Source: an uncultured SAR116 cluster alpha proteobacterium (lineage in GTDB: Bacteria; Pseudomonadota; Alphaproteobacteria; Puniceispirillales; Marisalimonadaceae). Taken from it: 64,000 nt of DNA. Of the stretch, positions 29,121 to 37,533 are shown piece by piece. Position 1 is the first letter of the stretch; the number at the start of each line of letters is the position of its first letter. Below the pieces are notes generated by a model that made no database searches, was not told the origin of the DNA, and was given only the letters and a program-made list of their open reading frames with translations. The DNA is taken from NCBI GenBank assembly GCA_902619615.1, contig CACNFD010000008.1, forward strand, positions 16,907-80,906, in the 5' to 3' direction. The translations under genes were made by a program, and so were the position numbers.

Positions 29121-29426
29121 TTATGAAATTATTTCATTAGTATTATTATCAACTATAACTGGATTTTTATAAAATTTTATATCAGGTGCTGAGAACCTTT
29201 CTGTAATCCATTTAACTCTATCTTCATTAAACCAACTTTTTGCATTTTCTAGATTATCAAAGCAATAAACGCCACCTGCTAAATTCTTTGAAGTATTACA
29301 TATATAATTTTTTCTAATTAAACCAGGGGTATCCTTATATATAGGAGATGTTTCTAAAAATTTTTCTTTCAAAACCGTATCGTTTAATTCTTTATCTATT
29401 TCAAAGGTAACAATTGCAATTATCAT
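29121..29426 (-). CDS. YdhR-like dimeric alpha+beta barrel protein (putative monooxygenase)
   Basis: A 101-residue small protein resembling the YdhR family: IIAIVTFEIDKELN as first strand, FLETSPIYKDTPGLIRKNYI, then AGGVYCFDNLENAKSWF as the later strand-helix. YdhR proteins are ferredoxin-like-fold dimers proposed to be monooxygenases on aromatic substrates, without proven reactions in most cases. Last gene of a minus-strand group with a tautomerase and a tiny ORF; its start overlaps the end of that ORF. Confidence 0.7.
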   Translation of the reverse strand: MIIAIVTFEIDKELNDTVLKEKFLETSPIYKDTPGLIRKNYICNTSKNLAGGVYCFDNLENAKSWFNEDRVKWITERFSAPDIKFYKNPVIVDNNTNEIIS

Positions 29427-29544
29427 TATTAATATCCTTAACTATAAATTTATTATTTAAATTCTTCAGAACTAAATTCGTGTACCACAATACCAAATAT
29501 TGTTCATATGTTTTAAGTAATTCCTTTTCATTTCTCTCACTCAT
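29401..29544 (-). CDS. Possible coupled 47-residue protein
   Basis: ATG at 29544 overlaps the tautomerase stop in ATGAGTGA, and the frame closes inside the first codons of the YdhR-like gene. The product begins MSERNEKELLKTYEQYLVLW and looks amphipathic. Perfect head-to-tail overlap at both ends favours a real coupled gene, but length and lack of known relatives leave it uncertain. Without it, the 110 bases between its two neighbours would be unexplained spacer. Confidence 0.4.
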   Translation of the reverse strand: MSERNEKELLKTYEQYLVLWYTNLVLKNLNNKFIVKDINNDNCNCYL

Positions 29545-29899
29545 CAGACGGCACCCATTCTGGCAAGGGTTCTCCCCCAGTATAATGATTATGTGCTGGT
29601 GTCTCTCTAAACAAACAATACACATCTTCCCTAGAAACATTTAGCGTTTCTTTAAGAACTTCAGATATACCATCAACAAGTGCTTTTTTTCTTCTCGCAT
29701 CTCGCCCTGGTCTTAAATCAACATCTATAACTGGAAGACCATCACCTATAAAACCAAATGCTTCTCTAATTGAAACATAGTCATACTTAACTTCTTTAGG
29801 CGCTAATGTTTTTAAAACAACTTCCCTTACTCTAGTATGTATTTCCTTTTTAATATTTGAGGAAATTCCTTCAGGAACATCTATTCTGATTAATGGCAT
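29537..29899 (-). CDS. Tautomerase-superfamily protein
   Basis: A 120-residue member of the 4-oxalocrotonate tautomerase superfamily: Met is followed by Pro (MPLIRIDVPEG), giving the N-terminal catalytic proline. Two beta-alpha-beta units are visible, the second ending VDGISEVLKETLNVSREDVYCLFRE. It is longer than the 62-residue 4-OT, resembling the fused or trimeric CaaD/MSAD-size members. Substrate unknown. An AGGAG-like sequence lies before the start. It heads a short minus-strand operon of small enzymes. Confidence 0.8.
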   Translation of the reverse strand: MPLIRIDVPEGISSNIKKEIHTRVREVVLKTLAPKEVKYDYVSIREAFGFIGDGLPVIDVDLRPGRDARRKKALVDGISEVLKETLNVSREDVYCLFRETPAHNHYTGGEPLPEWVPSDE

Positions 29900-30045
29900 T
29901 ACAACTCCTTTAATACATTTGTTTTGAATATCGTAACCTATTAGTTTAAACCTAAAAAACTAAAATTTTGTTATAAATAATCATTTATATTAAGTATTAT
30001 TTAGTTAGAGACTTATCTAAAGCCTCTAACTTGTTTAAAGTGTAT

Positions 30046-30666
30046 TTAAAGGATTTTAATAATGTTCCTCATGTTAACTTTTGCAAAGGTCATTAGTTCT
30101 TTGTATGAACTGTGAACTAATAACTCATCATATGTTTTTTCTATTGATTCCATGGATGGATATCCTACTCCAAGCAAGTAATTGCCAACATTAGAGCCAG
30201 TAAGTAGATTACCAAATCTTAATGTTAATGCGCCGTTATCTTTAAAACAAGAAGCAGTATCGTTTATACAATTTAGAAATTTATCTTTATCTGACATTGC
30301 GGCCTCTGCTCTTGTAATAACAATATACTTTGGATGTTCAGAGGTTTGCTCAAATTTTGTTGGTAAAGAGGTTGCAATATTTCTTAAATAGATATTTGCC
30401 TTTCCACTATCCATAATTTCTTTAAATACAGAAGACTTTGATTGAATTTCCAGTGCTTTTTGATAGCCAGTCAAGTCGTCATAGAATTGAATAAAAATTA
30501 GACTTCCTGCATGGTCACCTGTACCAATTGAACCAAAACGTGTTCCTTTTGCACCAGCGTTGTCAATTAAGTCTTTTGAATAAGAAGACATTAATTTAGT
30601 CATAGTTTCTCTGTAACTAAAATCCACCGAAGCAACTGTTAATATAACATAATTTGTATTACTCAT
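30046..30666 (-). CDS. Tandem-duplicated alpha+beta-barrel-like protein of unknown function
   Basis: 206 residues made of two similar halves. The first half has [19 protein letters not shown]...[33 protein letters not shown], and the second, from about residue 113, has [17 protein letters not shown]...[35 protein letters not shown]. Each shows strand, helix, RFGxxxTG strand pair and helix, as in dimeric alpha+beta barrels, so one chain may form a pseudo-dimer. No active-site residues can be named. It lies upstream of the tautomerase group on the same strand, with a 146-base gap. Confidence 0.65.
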   Translation of the reverse strand: MSNTNYVILTVASVDFSYRETMTKLMSSYSKDLIDNAGAKGTRFGSIGTGDHAGSLIFIQFYDDLTGYQKALEIQSKSSVFKEIMDSGKANIYLRNIATSLPTKFEQTSEHPKYIVITRAEAAMSDKDKFLNCINDTASCFKDNGALTLRFGNLLTGSNVGNYLLGVGYPSMESIEKTYDELLVHSSYKELMTFAKVNMRNIIKIL

Positions 30667-30991
30667 TTTATTTCCCCTTATTATTTAAATCATATAAATA
30701 CTTTTTAATTAGTTCTTTCTTTTAACAAGTAAATTTTATAGTTTACTCATTTTTTGAATAAATAATAAGCATATATAATTTTAAATTTTACATAAATGCT
30801 TAACTATCAACATTAAAAAAAATGAAAATCGAGACATTGCCGAATAGAGTTATTCTTTGTGCATTAGACTTCAGTCTACATCTAAATATGATTACTAATA
30901 ATGAATAATTAATAGGGCGATTATCAAAATATGAAATATTGTAATATAAACTTTAATAGACTTTAGAGAAAATTTGGAGTTACATTAATTA
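30667..30991. other. 325-base divergent intergenic region
   Basis: AT-rich spacer between two divergently transcribed small genes. Apart from a short hairpin TAGAC/GTCTA near 30868 and a 16-base palindrome at its right end, nothing was recognised. It probably carries both promoters. Confidence 0.5.
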
Positions 30992-30996
30992 ATGTA
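30981..30996. promoter_or_regulatory. 16-base perfect palindrome over a start codon
   Basis: TACATTAATTAATGTA reads the same on both strands and covers the ATG at 30992 just after a GGAG ribosome-binding site. It could be an operator for a dimeric repressor or an RNA hairpin that blocks initiation. Palindromes of A and T arise often by chance in such DNA. Confidence 0.3.
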
Positions 30997-31315
30997 TGTA
31001 AGAATTGTAAAATTAACATTTATGAACGATTTTTCAAAAGAAGCCGCATCAAGTCTTTTGGTTCAATTAGGTAAAACAAAAGGATTTGCTGCTGGTATGC
31101 TTTTTAGGATGTCTGTTGACATATCCAGTACCCAAAGATATTCAGCAACTATTTGGCCCGACAAAGCTTCTGAAGAAAAATCTTGGAAGTTATTTGGCGA
31201 AGGAGTTTTGAAGAAATTAAAAGAGACTGGAGCAAGAGTAGAAATTTCTAGAGGTATAATAAATGAAATGCAGATCTCGAAAGATTTAGATTTTAGGAAA
31301 TTTATTGTTAATTAG
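30992..31315 (+). CDS. Small alpha+beta-barrel-like protein
   Basis: 107 residues opening MYVRIVKLTFMNDFS, then a helix, GFAAGMLFRMSVD and YSATIWPDKASEEKSWKLFGEGVL. The order strand-helix-strand-strand-helix resembles antibiotic-biosynthesis-monooxygenase/YdhR-type folds, as in its neighbours across the divergent spacer. No catalytic residues or family name can be given. GGAG lies before the ATG, which is inside a 16-base palindrome. Confidence 0.6.
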   Translation: MYVRIVKLTFMNDFSKEAASSLLVQLGKTKGFAAGMLFRMSVDISSTQRYSATIWPDKASEEKSWKLFGEGVLKKLKETGARVEISRGIINEMQISKDLDFRKFIVN

Positions 31316-31432
31316 GTTAAGAAAAGCAATAGAAAGAAGCGAATATTGTTTAATTTTTTGAAAAGCAAGAGTTGAGCTTTATACATTAAAAAAAATCTAA
31401 GAGAAATTAAAAATGAGTTCCTTTTATTTTCA

Positions 31433-32326
31433 TCAACTTTTCTGTTTATTAAATGGTTTTGTAGCAACTATATAAATACCTGATACAATAAATATTAGAG
31501 CTAAAAGATCAAAACCAGAGAATTTAACATCAACTAAAACATAGTCGACTAAAATTGCTAAAATAGGAACTGCCATAACAGATATAGAAGTAACATTAAC
31601 TGAAAATTTTTGTAAAATAGTAAAATAAGCCCAATATGTGTATGCGCTAGATAAAAATATGCCATATATAATTATAAGAATATGTCTATAATCTATTAAT
31701 CCAAAATTATCTAAATCAAAGTATAACGCAAAAGGTATTATAGGTACGATACCTATTATTTGTTGCCACCCTGCTACAATCAATCCGTCTGATTTAATTC
31801 CACCATATTTTACAAACATAGTCCCTATTGCCCAACTTAAACCTGCAGACAAGGTAATTAGAAAACCTAACATATTTTCAAAAACATTAATTTCTAAAGA
31901 CAGAAAAATAATGCCAGTCATTCCAAAAATTAAAGAAATTATTATTGATATATTAATTTTTTCATAACCAAAAATAGAAGCGAAAATAGTTGCCCACACT
32001 GGCATTGTGTACGTTAAAACTGCTGCTCTACCTCCACCAAGCATGTTTATTCCGTAGAGCATTAAAACCTGCCATAATGTAACATTAAAAAAACTAATTA
32101 AAAGAAGAGGTTTAAAGTCACTTTTGGGAACGTAAACTGTTTTAACTTTTTTAAATCCAAGGAATAACAATAAAGCAAATGCTGGTATGCCAATTATTAC
32201 TCTAAAACTTAATGGAGGAATTGCTTCAATAGCAATCTTAAATAAAGACCATACTGATGTCCAAACTAATATTAGAACAACTAAAAGGAAAATTGGTAAA
32301 AATTGTTTTGAAAAATGTAATCCCAT
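31433..32326 (-). CDS. EamA/DMT-family transporter
   Basis: Inner-membrane protein of 297 residues with about ten hydrophobic helices in two EamA repeats: the first has LIFWTSVW-like start and PPLSFRVIIG, the second WAIGTMFVKYGG. Drug/metabolite superfamily members export amino acids, metabolites or drugs; the substrate here is unknown. The ATG at 32326 is preferred to a TTG one codon upstream. It is divergent from yaaA. Confidence 0.88.
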   Translation of the reverse strand: MGLHFSKQFLPIFLLVVLILVWTSVWSLFKIAIEAIPPLSFRVIIGIPAFALLLFLGFKKVKTVYVPKSDFKPLLLISFFNVTLWQVLMLYGINMLGGGRAAVLTYTMPVWATIFASIFGYEKINISIIISLIFGMTGIIFLSLEINVFENMLGFLITLSAGLSWAIGTMFVKYGGIKSDGLIVAGWQQIIGIVPIIPFALYFDLDNFGLIDYRHILIIIYGIFLSSAYTYWAYFTILQKFSVNVTSISVMAVPILAILVDYVLVDVKFSGFDLLALIFIVSGIYIVATKPFNKQKS

Positions 32327-32448
32327 CAAAATCTCAATTTTTTTTGACTTATTTATTAATTATCAAAAATATAATTTTAAGTATCTTTGGCTCATCTAGA
32401 CATTTTAATAGATATGCATTATTTTTGAAAAATATAAAGGAGATATTT

Positions 32449-33198
32449 ATGCTTGTAGTCGTTTCACCCGCAAAAAAACTTAACATGAGTCTAGTTCAAG
32501 ATCTTAAAGTATCCGAGCCGTACTTTAAAAAAAATGTGGATGAGTTGGTAAATGTTGTTCGAAATTTAAGTGCGAAAGATTTAGAAAACCTGATGGATAT
32601 TAGTCCAAAATTAGCAGAATTAAATAGAGATAGGTTCAAGGAATTTGGTAATCAACAAAAAAAAGCTGCAGCCTTTGCATTTGCTGGTGACACTTATAAA
32701 GGTTTAAGCATAGAAAAATTAGAAAAGGAAGATTTAGATTTTGCCCAAAAACATCTGAGAATTCTGTCAGGTTTGTATGGTTTATTAAGACCTTTAGACG
32801 AGATTGAGCCTTATCGATTAGAAATGGGAAGCAAACTTAAAGGTGCTCATGGTTCTTCCTTATATGATTATTGGAGTAATAAAATTTCTGAAAATTTAAA
32901 TCAATATGCAAAAACAATAGGAAGTCAAATTTTAGTAAATTGTGCTTCTAACGAATATTTTAGTGTCATAAATCCCAAAAATTTATTATTAAAAGTTATT
33001 ACACCCATTTTTATGGAACGTAAAAATGGTAGAGAAAAAATAATAAGTTTCTATGCAAAAAATGCTCGAGGAGCTATGGCTCGTTTCATTATCCAAAATC
33101 GTTTGCAAAGTGAAGAAGATCTTAAGAAATTTAATTTAGACGGTTATAATTATAGTTCTGAGAAATCTAGTGAAGGTAAACTTGTCTTTATTAGGTAA
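32449..33198 (+). CDS. yaaA: Peroxide stress protein YaaA (DUF328)
   Basis: YaaA lowers free iron and oxidative damage in peroxide-stressed E. coli. The motifs VVSPAKKLN at the start, FAGDTYKGL, RILSGLYGLLRPLDEIEPYRLEMG and FYAKNARGAMARF identify the family. ATG at 32449 with AAGGAG seven bases upstream gives 249 residues, close to the usual 257. The open frame extends much further upstream across the divergent DMT gene, but without support. Confidence 0.93.
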   Translation: MLVVVSPAKKLNMSLVQDLKVSEPYFKKNVDELVNVVRNLSAKDLENLMDISPKLAELNRDRFKEFGNQQKKAAAFAFAGDTYKGLSIEKLEKEDLDFAQKHLRILSGLYGLLRPLDEIEPYRLEMGSKLKGAHGSSLYDYWSNKISENLNQYAKTIGSQILVNCASNEYFSVINPKNLLLKVITPIFMERKNGREKIISFYAKNARGAMARFIIQNRLQSEEDLKKFNLDGYNYSSEKSSEGKLVFIR

Positions 33199-33293
33199 TA
33201 ATTATATTGTTTCTTTTTCTTAGCAAAACTTTTTAATTTTTTTTATATTAAATTCATTTTACTTTTTTACAAAAAGATTGAGGTTTGTTCTTA

Positions 33294-34571
33294 ATGTTAA
33301 ATGATAAATTTCCTTTACATGAGGAAAAATGGATTGAAAAATTAGCCATAAAAATTTTTTCTGATATAGAAGCATTAACTAAAGATAAGATTGGTGTTTC
33401 GAGAGAATCTTATGGTAGAGGAGAAACTCTGGCTATAAATTATTTGATAGATTTAGCAAAAGAATTTGGACTTTGTGTTGAAAAAGATGATGCTGCAAAT
33501 GTTGTTTTTTCCTTAGACAAATCTATTAAAACGAATTATATACTCGTTGGATCACATGTGGACTCAGTTCCTCAGGGAGGCAACTTTGATGGACTTGCTG
33601 GAGTGGTTGCAGGCTTTTTGGTTCTAGCGAATTTAAAAGAAAAAAAAATCAGAACATCTTTACCTGTTAAGGTGTTAATATTAAGAGGTGAAGAAAGTGC
33701 TTGGTACGGAAAAAATTGCATTGGATCAAAGGCACTATTTGGTTTGTTAACCTCAGAAGATATAAATTCTACCCACAGAAGTACAGGTGATAAGTTGTCA
33801 AAAGCCATGGGTGCCTCAGGCGCAAAACTAGATCTCATACAAAAATCTAAGTCTCTAATTAATGGAAAAAAAATAGAAGTGTTCATAGAGATACATATAG
33901 AACAAGGTCCTGTTCTTGTAGATAAAGATTGGCCAATTGCAATAGTTACTGGAATTAGAGGTAATTATCGTCATCACAAAATAAGATGCAGAGGTGATGC
34001 AGGTCACTCAGGAACTATCCCTAGGTATTTAAGAAAAGATGCTGTTTTTGCAGGAGCTGATTTGATAACTCGTATGGATGATCATTGGAATACAATAGAA
34101 CAACATGGTGGAGATCTTGTCCTAACTTCAGGTATTTTTCACACTGATATGGATAATCAAGCGATGTCTAGAATTCCTGGAGAAATTTTATTTAGTTTTG
34201 AATCAAGAAGCCAAGATATTTCAACTCTTGATGCATTGGAGGGTCTTTTAAGGTCTGAATGTAAAACAATAGAAAGAGAAAGGGGAGTTCATTTTGAATT
34301 TGACAATGTGATCAAATCAGACCCAGCTGAGTGTAATCAAGAAGTTGTAGAAAAACTATTAGATGCAAGCGAATCCCTTGGTTTTTCAAGGGTTTCAGTA
34401 GCAAGTGGTGCCACACACGATGCAGCGATTTTTTCTAATCAAGGTATTAAAACAGGAATGATTTTTGTCAGAAATGATAAGGGTTCTCATAATCCTGATG
34501 AGAGAATGGAGATTGTAGATTTTATGAAAAGTGTTTCAACATTAAATAAATTTATAAATGATTATGAATAA
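33294..34571 (+). CDS. M20-family N-carbamoyl/allantoate amidohydrolase
   Basis: Zinc-dependent amidohydrolase of 425 residues in the beta-ureidopropionase, allantoate amidohydrolase and N-carbamoyl-L-amino-acid hydrolase group. Metal-site motifs are GSHVDSVPQGGNFDG and RGEESAWYG; EIHIEQGPVL, GDAGHSGTIPRYLRKDA (dimerisation domain) and SGATHDAAIF follow. The exact substrate is open. The neighbour pyrE hints at pyrimidine metabolism, where carbamoyl-beta-alanine would be a natural substrate, but there is a 148-base gap between them. The start ATG is chosen three codons inside the longest frame because of a GAGG upstream. Confidence 0.87.
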   Translation: MLNDKFPLHEEKWIEKLAIKIFSDIEALTKDKIGVSRESYGRGETLAINYLIDLAKEFGLCVEKDDAANVVFSLDKSIKTNYILVGSHVDSVPQGGNFDGLAGVVAGFLVLANLKEKKIRTSLPVKVLILRGEESAWYGKNCIGSKALFGLLTSEDINSTHRSTGDKLSKAMGASGAKLDLIQKSKSLINGKKIEVFIEIHIEQGPVLVDKDWPIAIVTGIRGNYRHHKIRCRGDAGHSGTIPRYLRKDAVFAGADLITRMDDHWNTIEQHGGDLVLTSGIFHTDMDNQAMSRIPGEILFSFESRSQDISTLDALEGLLRSECKTIERERGVHFEFDNVIKSDPAECNQEVVEKLLDASESLGFSRVSVASGATHDAAIFSNQGIKTGMIFVRNDKGSHNPDERMEIVDFMKSVSTLNKFINDYE

Positions 34572-34585
34572 TGTAATTTAGAAAT

Positions 34586-34630
34586 GTATTCTTGTTTTTT
34601 GTGTCTTTAAAGTAGTCTTTACAAGAATAC
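34586..34630. terminator. Inverted repeat after the amidohydrolase gene
   Basis: GTATTCTTGT at 34586-34595 and ACAAGAATAC at 34621-34630 form a perfect 10-bp stem around a 25-base loop, followed by TTTG. It lies 15 bases after the amidohydrolase stop, so a weak terminator is the simplest reading; the long loop and low GC lower confidence. Confidence 0.4.
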
Positions 34631-34719
34631 TTTGTATATAATTAACTTAAAGTCAGAGTGCGTGTTAATTAAGTAATTGGAAATTCGTAATCCAAATATG
34701 GAAAAAAGGAAAGTCAAAA

Positions 34720-35415
34720 ATGTTTTCAACTAGTTTCCCCGAAAAAAGTGTCATATCTAGAATAACAGCTAAAATGTTAATAGAAGTAGAGGCTGTAAGG
34801 TTTAGTGCAAAAGAGCCCTTTAAATTTACTTCTGGTTGGGCAAGTCCTGTTTATATTGATTGTAGAAAACTAATTTCCTACCCAAGAGTTAGACACACAT
34901 TAATGGATTTTGCAGCTTCTGAGATTACTAGAAATATTGGTTTTGAAAGCATTGATTCTATTGCAGGCGGTGAAACAGCTGGTATCCCTTTTGCTGCTTG
35001 GATAGCTGATAGAATGATGCTGCCTATGCAGTACGTTCGAAAAAAAGCAAAAGGTTTTGGAAGAAATGCACAAATTGAGGGTGATTTTGAAAATAATTCT
35101 CACATATTACTAGTTGAAGATTTAACAACAGATGGGAATAGTAAAATAAAATTTTGTGAAGCACTTCGTGAAGCAGGAGCAAAAGTTGATCATACTTTTG
35201 TGGTATTTTATTATGATATATTTCCACAAACAAGAAAAACTTTAGATAATATTGGGCTTCAAATGCACTCTTTAGCAACTTGGTGGGATGTATTAAAAGT
35301 AGCAAAAGAGTTTAACTATTTTGAAAATGATGAGATTGGAGAAGTAGAGAGCTTTCTTAATGATCCTATGACTTGGTCCGCAGACCATGGTGGGGCCTCA
35401 TCTTTGTCTGGGTAA
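34720..35415 (+). CDS. pyrE: Orotate phosphoribosyltransferase
   Basis: Joins orotate to PRPP, giving OMP in pyrimidine synthesis. The 231 residues include [22 protein letters not shown], a match to alphaproteobacterial Pyr[29 protein letters not shown] (flexible catalytic loop) and the PRPP-binding [25 protein letters not shown] precedes the ATG. A Sel1-repeat gene follows after six bases. Confidence 0.95.
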   Translation: MFSTSFPEKSVISRITAKMLIEVEAVRFSAKEPFKFTSGWASPVYIDCRKLISYPRVRHTLMDFAASEITRNIGFESIDSIAGGETAGIPFAAWIADRMMLPMQYVRKKAKGFGRNAQIEGDFENNSHILLVEDLTTDGNSKIKFCEALREAGAKVDHTFVVFYYDIFPQTRKTLDNIGLQMHSLATWWDVLKVAKEFNYFENDEIGEVESFLNDPMTWSADHGGASSLSG

Positions 35416-35421
35416 ATTATA

Positions 35422-36024
35422 ATGATTAAATTAATTTTTCTAATTTTAATACTCTCATGTTCCATAACATTTGCAAACGATAGACTTAGAGGATATCAAG
35501 CATTAGAACAAAAAGATTATAAAACGGCTCTTTATTATCTAAGTTATGACGCAAATTTAGGTGACGACAGAGCTCAGTACAATTTAGGTATTATGTATAA
35601 TAAGGGTTTGGGAGTTCCTGTAGATAAAAATGAAGCTTTTAGCTGGTTTTTTCTTTCTGCAAATCAAGGAAATATTTTAGCGAATTATGCACTAGGCCAC
35701 GCTTATTTAAAAGGCTCAGGAATAAATAAAAATTATAAGTTAGCTTTGAAATCTTTTAAATTTTCTGCATTGAGAGATCATCCTACTTCAAGGTTAATTT
35801 TGGGGAATATGTATTTTCAAGGACAAGGTGTTAAAGTAAGTTATCCTAGAGCTTACTTATGGTGGCGCTTAGCAGAAGATCTGGATATAGAGGGTGCACT
35901 TCAAAATATTAATATGATAAAAGAAAAAATGAGCAAAGATGAGTATGATGATGGTTACGCATTATACTCAAATTGTATGAAAAATACTTTGTATAATTGT
36001 ACCAAAAAAATAGATGATTTTTGA
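35422..36024 (+). CDS. Exported Sel1-repeat protein
   Basis: 200 residues. An N-terminal signal peptide (MIKLIFLILILSCSITFA) is followed by about four Sel1-like (TPR-type) repeats: AQYNLGIMYNKGLGVPVDKN, ANYALGHAYLKGSGINKNY and SRLILGNMYFQGQGVKVSYP are consecutive ones. It should act as a periplasmic protein-interaction scaffold; partners are unknown. It overlaps the next gene's region, with only 11 bases between its stop and the likely TTG start. Confidence 0.85.
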   Translation: MIKLIFLILILSCSITFANDRLRGYQALEQKDYKTALYYLSYDANLGDDRAQYNLGIMYNKGLGVPVDKNEAFSWFFLSANQGNILANYALGHAYLKGSGINKNYKLALKSFKFSALRDHPTSRLILGNMYFQGQGVKVSYPRAYLWWRLAEDLDIEGALQNINMIKEKMSKDEYDDGYALYSNCMKNTLYNCTKKIDDF

Positions 36025-36035
36025 TAAGGACTATC

Positions 36036-36653
36036 TTGAAAAAAAAAGAACAAATTGAGTCTGAATTACGAACAATAATCAAAAATTCAAAGAAAGGGAT
36101 TTTTGTAAATTTGACATTAACCAATTTAATTGAAATTTCACGAAGAATGTTTGTGATTTATGATAATTTTAAATCAGGTGAAAAATTTAAAATTAATAAT
36201 AATGACGAAAATATTTTAATTTTAAATAATGTTTTAAAAGATTTTAAAAAATTAAATAAGGATATTGATAATATCCCGAATTATTTAAAGGAGTTAATTG
36301 ATAGAAGATGGGAGCAAATACCAAATACGAAAGAAAGCTTGGATGGTTCAACAAAGTTATTGCAAACTAAGCTTCAAGGGTTAGAAAAAGAATTTAAGAA
36401 CTTATTTAGTATTTTTTCTAAAGACTTAAAAGATGGAACCATAAGAAGTATTGACCCTGCTCCAATTGCAATTATACATAGCGCAATGATAATTTGGGAA
36501 GAGGAATTAAAAAATAAATACAATAAAAAAAATAAAAAAATTATAAATAAAAACTTATTAAATTATCTAGAGCAAGTTTTTGATGCGTTTTCATGTGATG
36601 CTGATATTAAATCTAATTATTATAACTGGCACAATTTTAAAAACATGTTCTAA
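36036..36653 (+). CDS. Helical protein of unknown function
   Basis: About 205 residues, rich in Lys, Asn and Ile, predicted mostly helical, without membrane segments or known motifs. The TTG at 36036 is chosen because AAGGA lies five bases upstream; a TTG five codons earlier overlaps the Sel1 gene stop. The tight spacing to the Sel1-repeat gene suggests they work together or share a transcript. WEEELKNKY and WHNFKNMF are the only aromatic patches. No family recognised. Confidence 0.6.
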   Translation: MKKKEQIESELRTIIKNSKKGIFVNLTLTNLIEISRRMFVIYDNFKSGEKFKINNNDENILILNNVLKDFKKLNKDIDNIPNYLKELIDRRWEQIPNTKESLDGSTKLLQTKLQGLEKEFKNLFSIFSKDLKDGTIRSIDPAPIAIIHSAMIIWEEELKNKYNKKNKKIINKNLLNYLEQVFDAFSCDADIKSNYYNWHNFKNMF

Positions 36654-36678
36654 TAATTATATTTTTGGAGAATAACTA

Positions 36679-37533
36679 ATGGCTACATATCTAAACAATT
36701 ATCAAACAAAAGATTTTCATGAAAATGGATATGTGATCGTAAAAAATTTTTTTAATGAAGATGAAACATATCTTTTGCAAAATGCTTCTAAGAAGGACCC
36801 TGCTATAAGAGATCATTTATATGAAAGAAAAGATTCCGAAGGATTAATAACCAAAATGATGGCATGGAACCATCCAGATGATAGTATTTATGGTGTCACC
36901 GCTAGATCAGAAAAAATTGTTGATACAATGGAAGACCTTCTTGGTGGAGAAGTTTATCATTATCATTCTAAAATTACAGCTAAAGAACCATATGAGGGTG
37001 GAGCTTGGGAATGGCACCAAGATTATGGATATTGGTATAACAATGGTTGTTTATTCCCATTTATGGCTACCGTAATGATAGCTTTAGATAAATGCACAAA
37101 AGAAAATGGATGTTTGCAAGTTCTATCTGGTTCGAATAAATTAGGAAGAGTAGATCATGCTTTATTAGAAAGTGGTCAAATAGGAGTTGATTTAAAGAGA
37201 GTTGAAGAAGCAAAAAAACATTTAAAACTAGTTTATTGTGAAATGGATCCTGGAGATGTGCTTTTTTTCCACTGTAATACTCTCCACAGGTCAGATAAAA
37301 ATAACTCTCCTAATAGACGTTGGACACTTTTATGTTGTTATAACGCTGCAAGAAATAATCCTTTTATAGATCACCATCATCCAAAATATACTCCATTAAA
37401 AAAATTACCTAATAATCAAATAATTAAGGCTGGTAATAAATTTTTAGATGTTAAAGATGTGGATACCTTCCTTAAAAGACCAACTGCTCCACCAGAGCTC
37501 TCTAAAAAGAGTGGTAAACTTTATAATGCTTAG
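36679..37533 (+). CDS. Phytanoyl-CoA dioxygenase (PhyH) family protein
   Basis: Iron(II)/2-oxoglutarate dioxygenase of 284 residues. The iron ligands H113 and D115 are in WEWHQDYGYW, the distal H203 in NTLHRSDKN, and the 2-oxoglutarate-binding Arg (about 214) in NRRWTL. MATVMIALDKCTKENGCLQVLSGSNKLG is the PhyH core. Marine bacteria carry many such enzymes with unknown substrates; ectoine hydroxylase is one relative, but the EctD-specific motif is not evident. GGAG precedes the ATG. The stop is shared with the convergent acyltransferase (TTAG, 37530-37533). Confidence 0.87.
   Translation: MATYLNNYQTKDFHENGYVIVKNFFNEDETYLLQNASKKDPAIRDHLYERKDSEGLITKMMAWNHPDDSIYGVTARSEKIVDTMEDLLGGEVYHYHSKITAKEPYEGGAWEWHQDYGYWYNNGCLFPFMATVMIALDKCTKENGCLQVLSGSNKLGRVDHALLESGQIGVDLKRVEEAKKHLKLVYCEMDPGDVLFFHCNTLHRSDKNNSPNRRWTLLCCYNAARNNPFIDHHHPKYTPLKKLPNNQIIKAGNKFLDVKDVDTFLKRPTAPPELSKKSGKLYNA

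Noticed and set aside
32257..32448. Long N-terminal extension of yaaA
   Set aside because: It would overlap the divergent DMT gene and has no family match; the ATG at 32449 has a strong ribosome-binding site.
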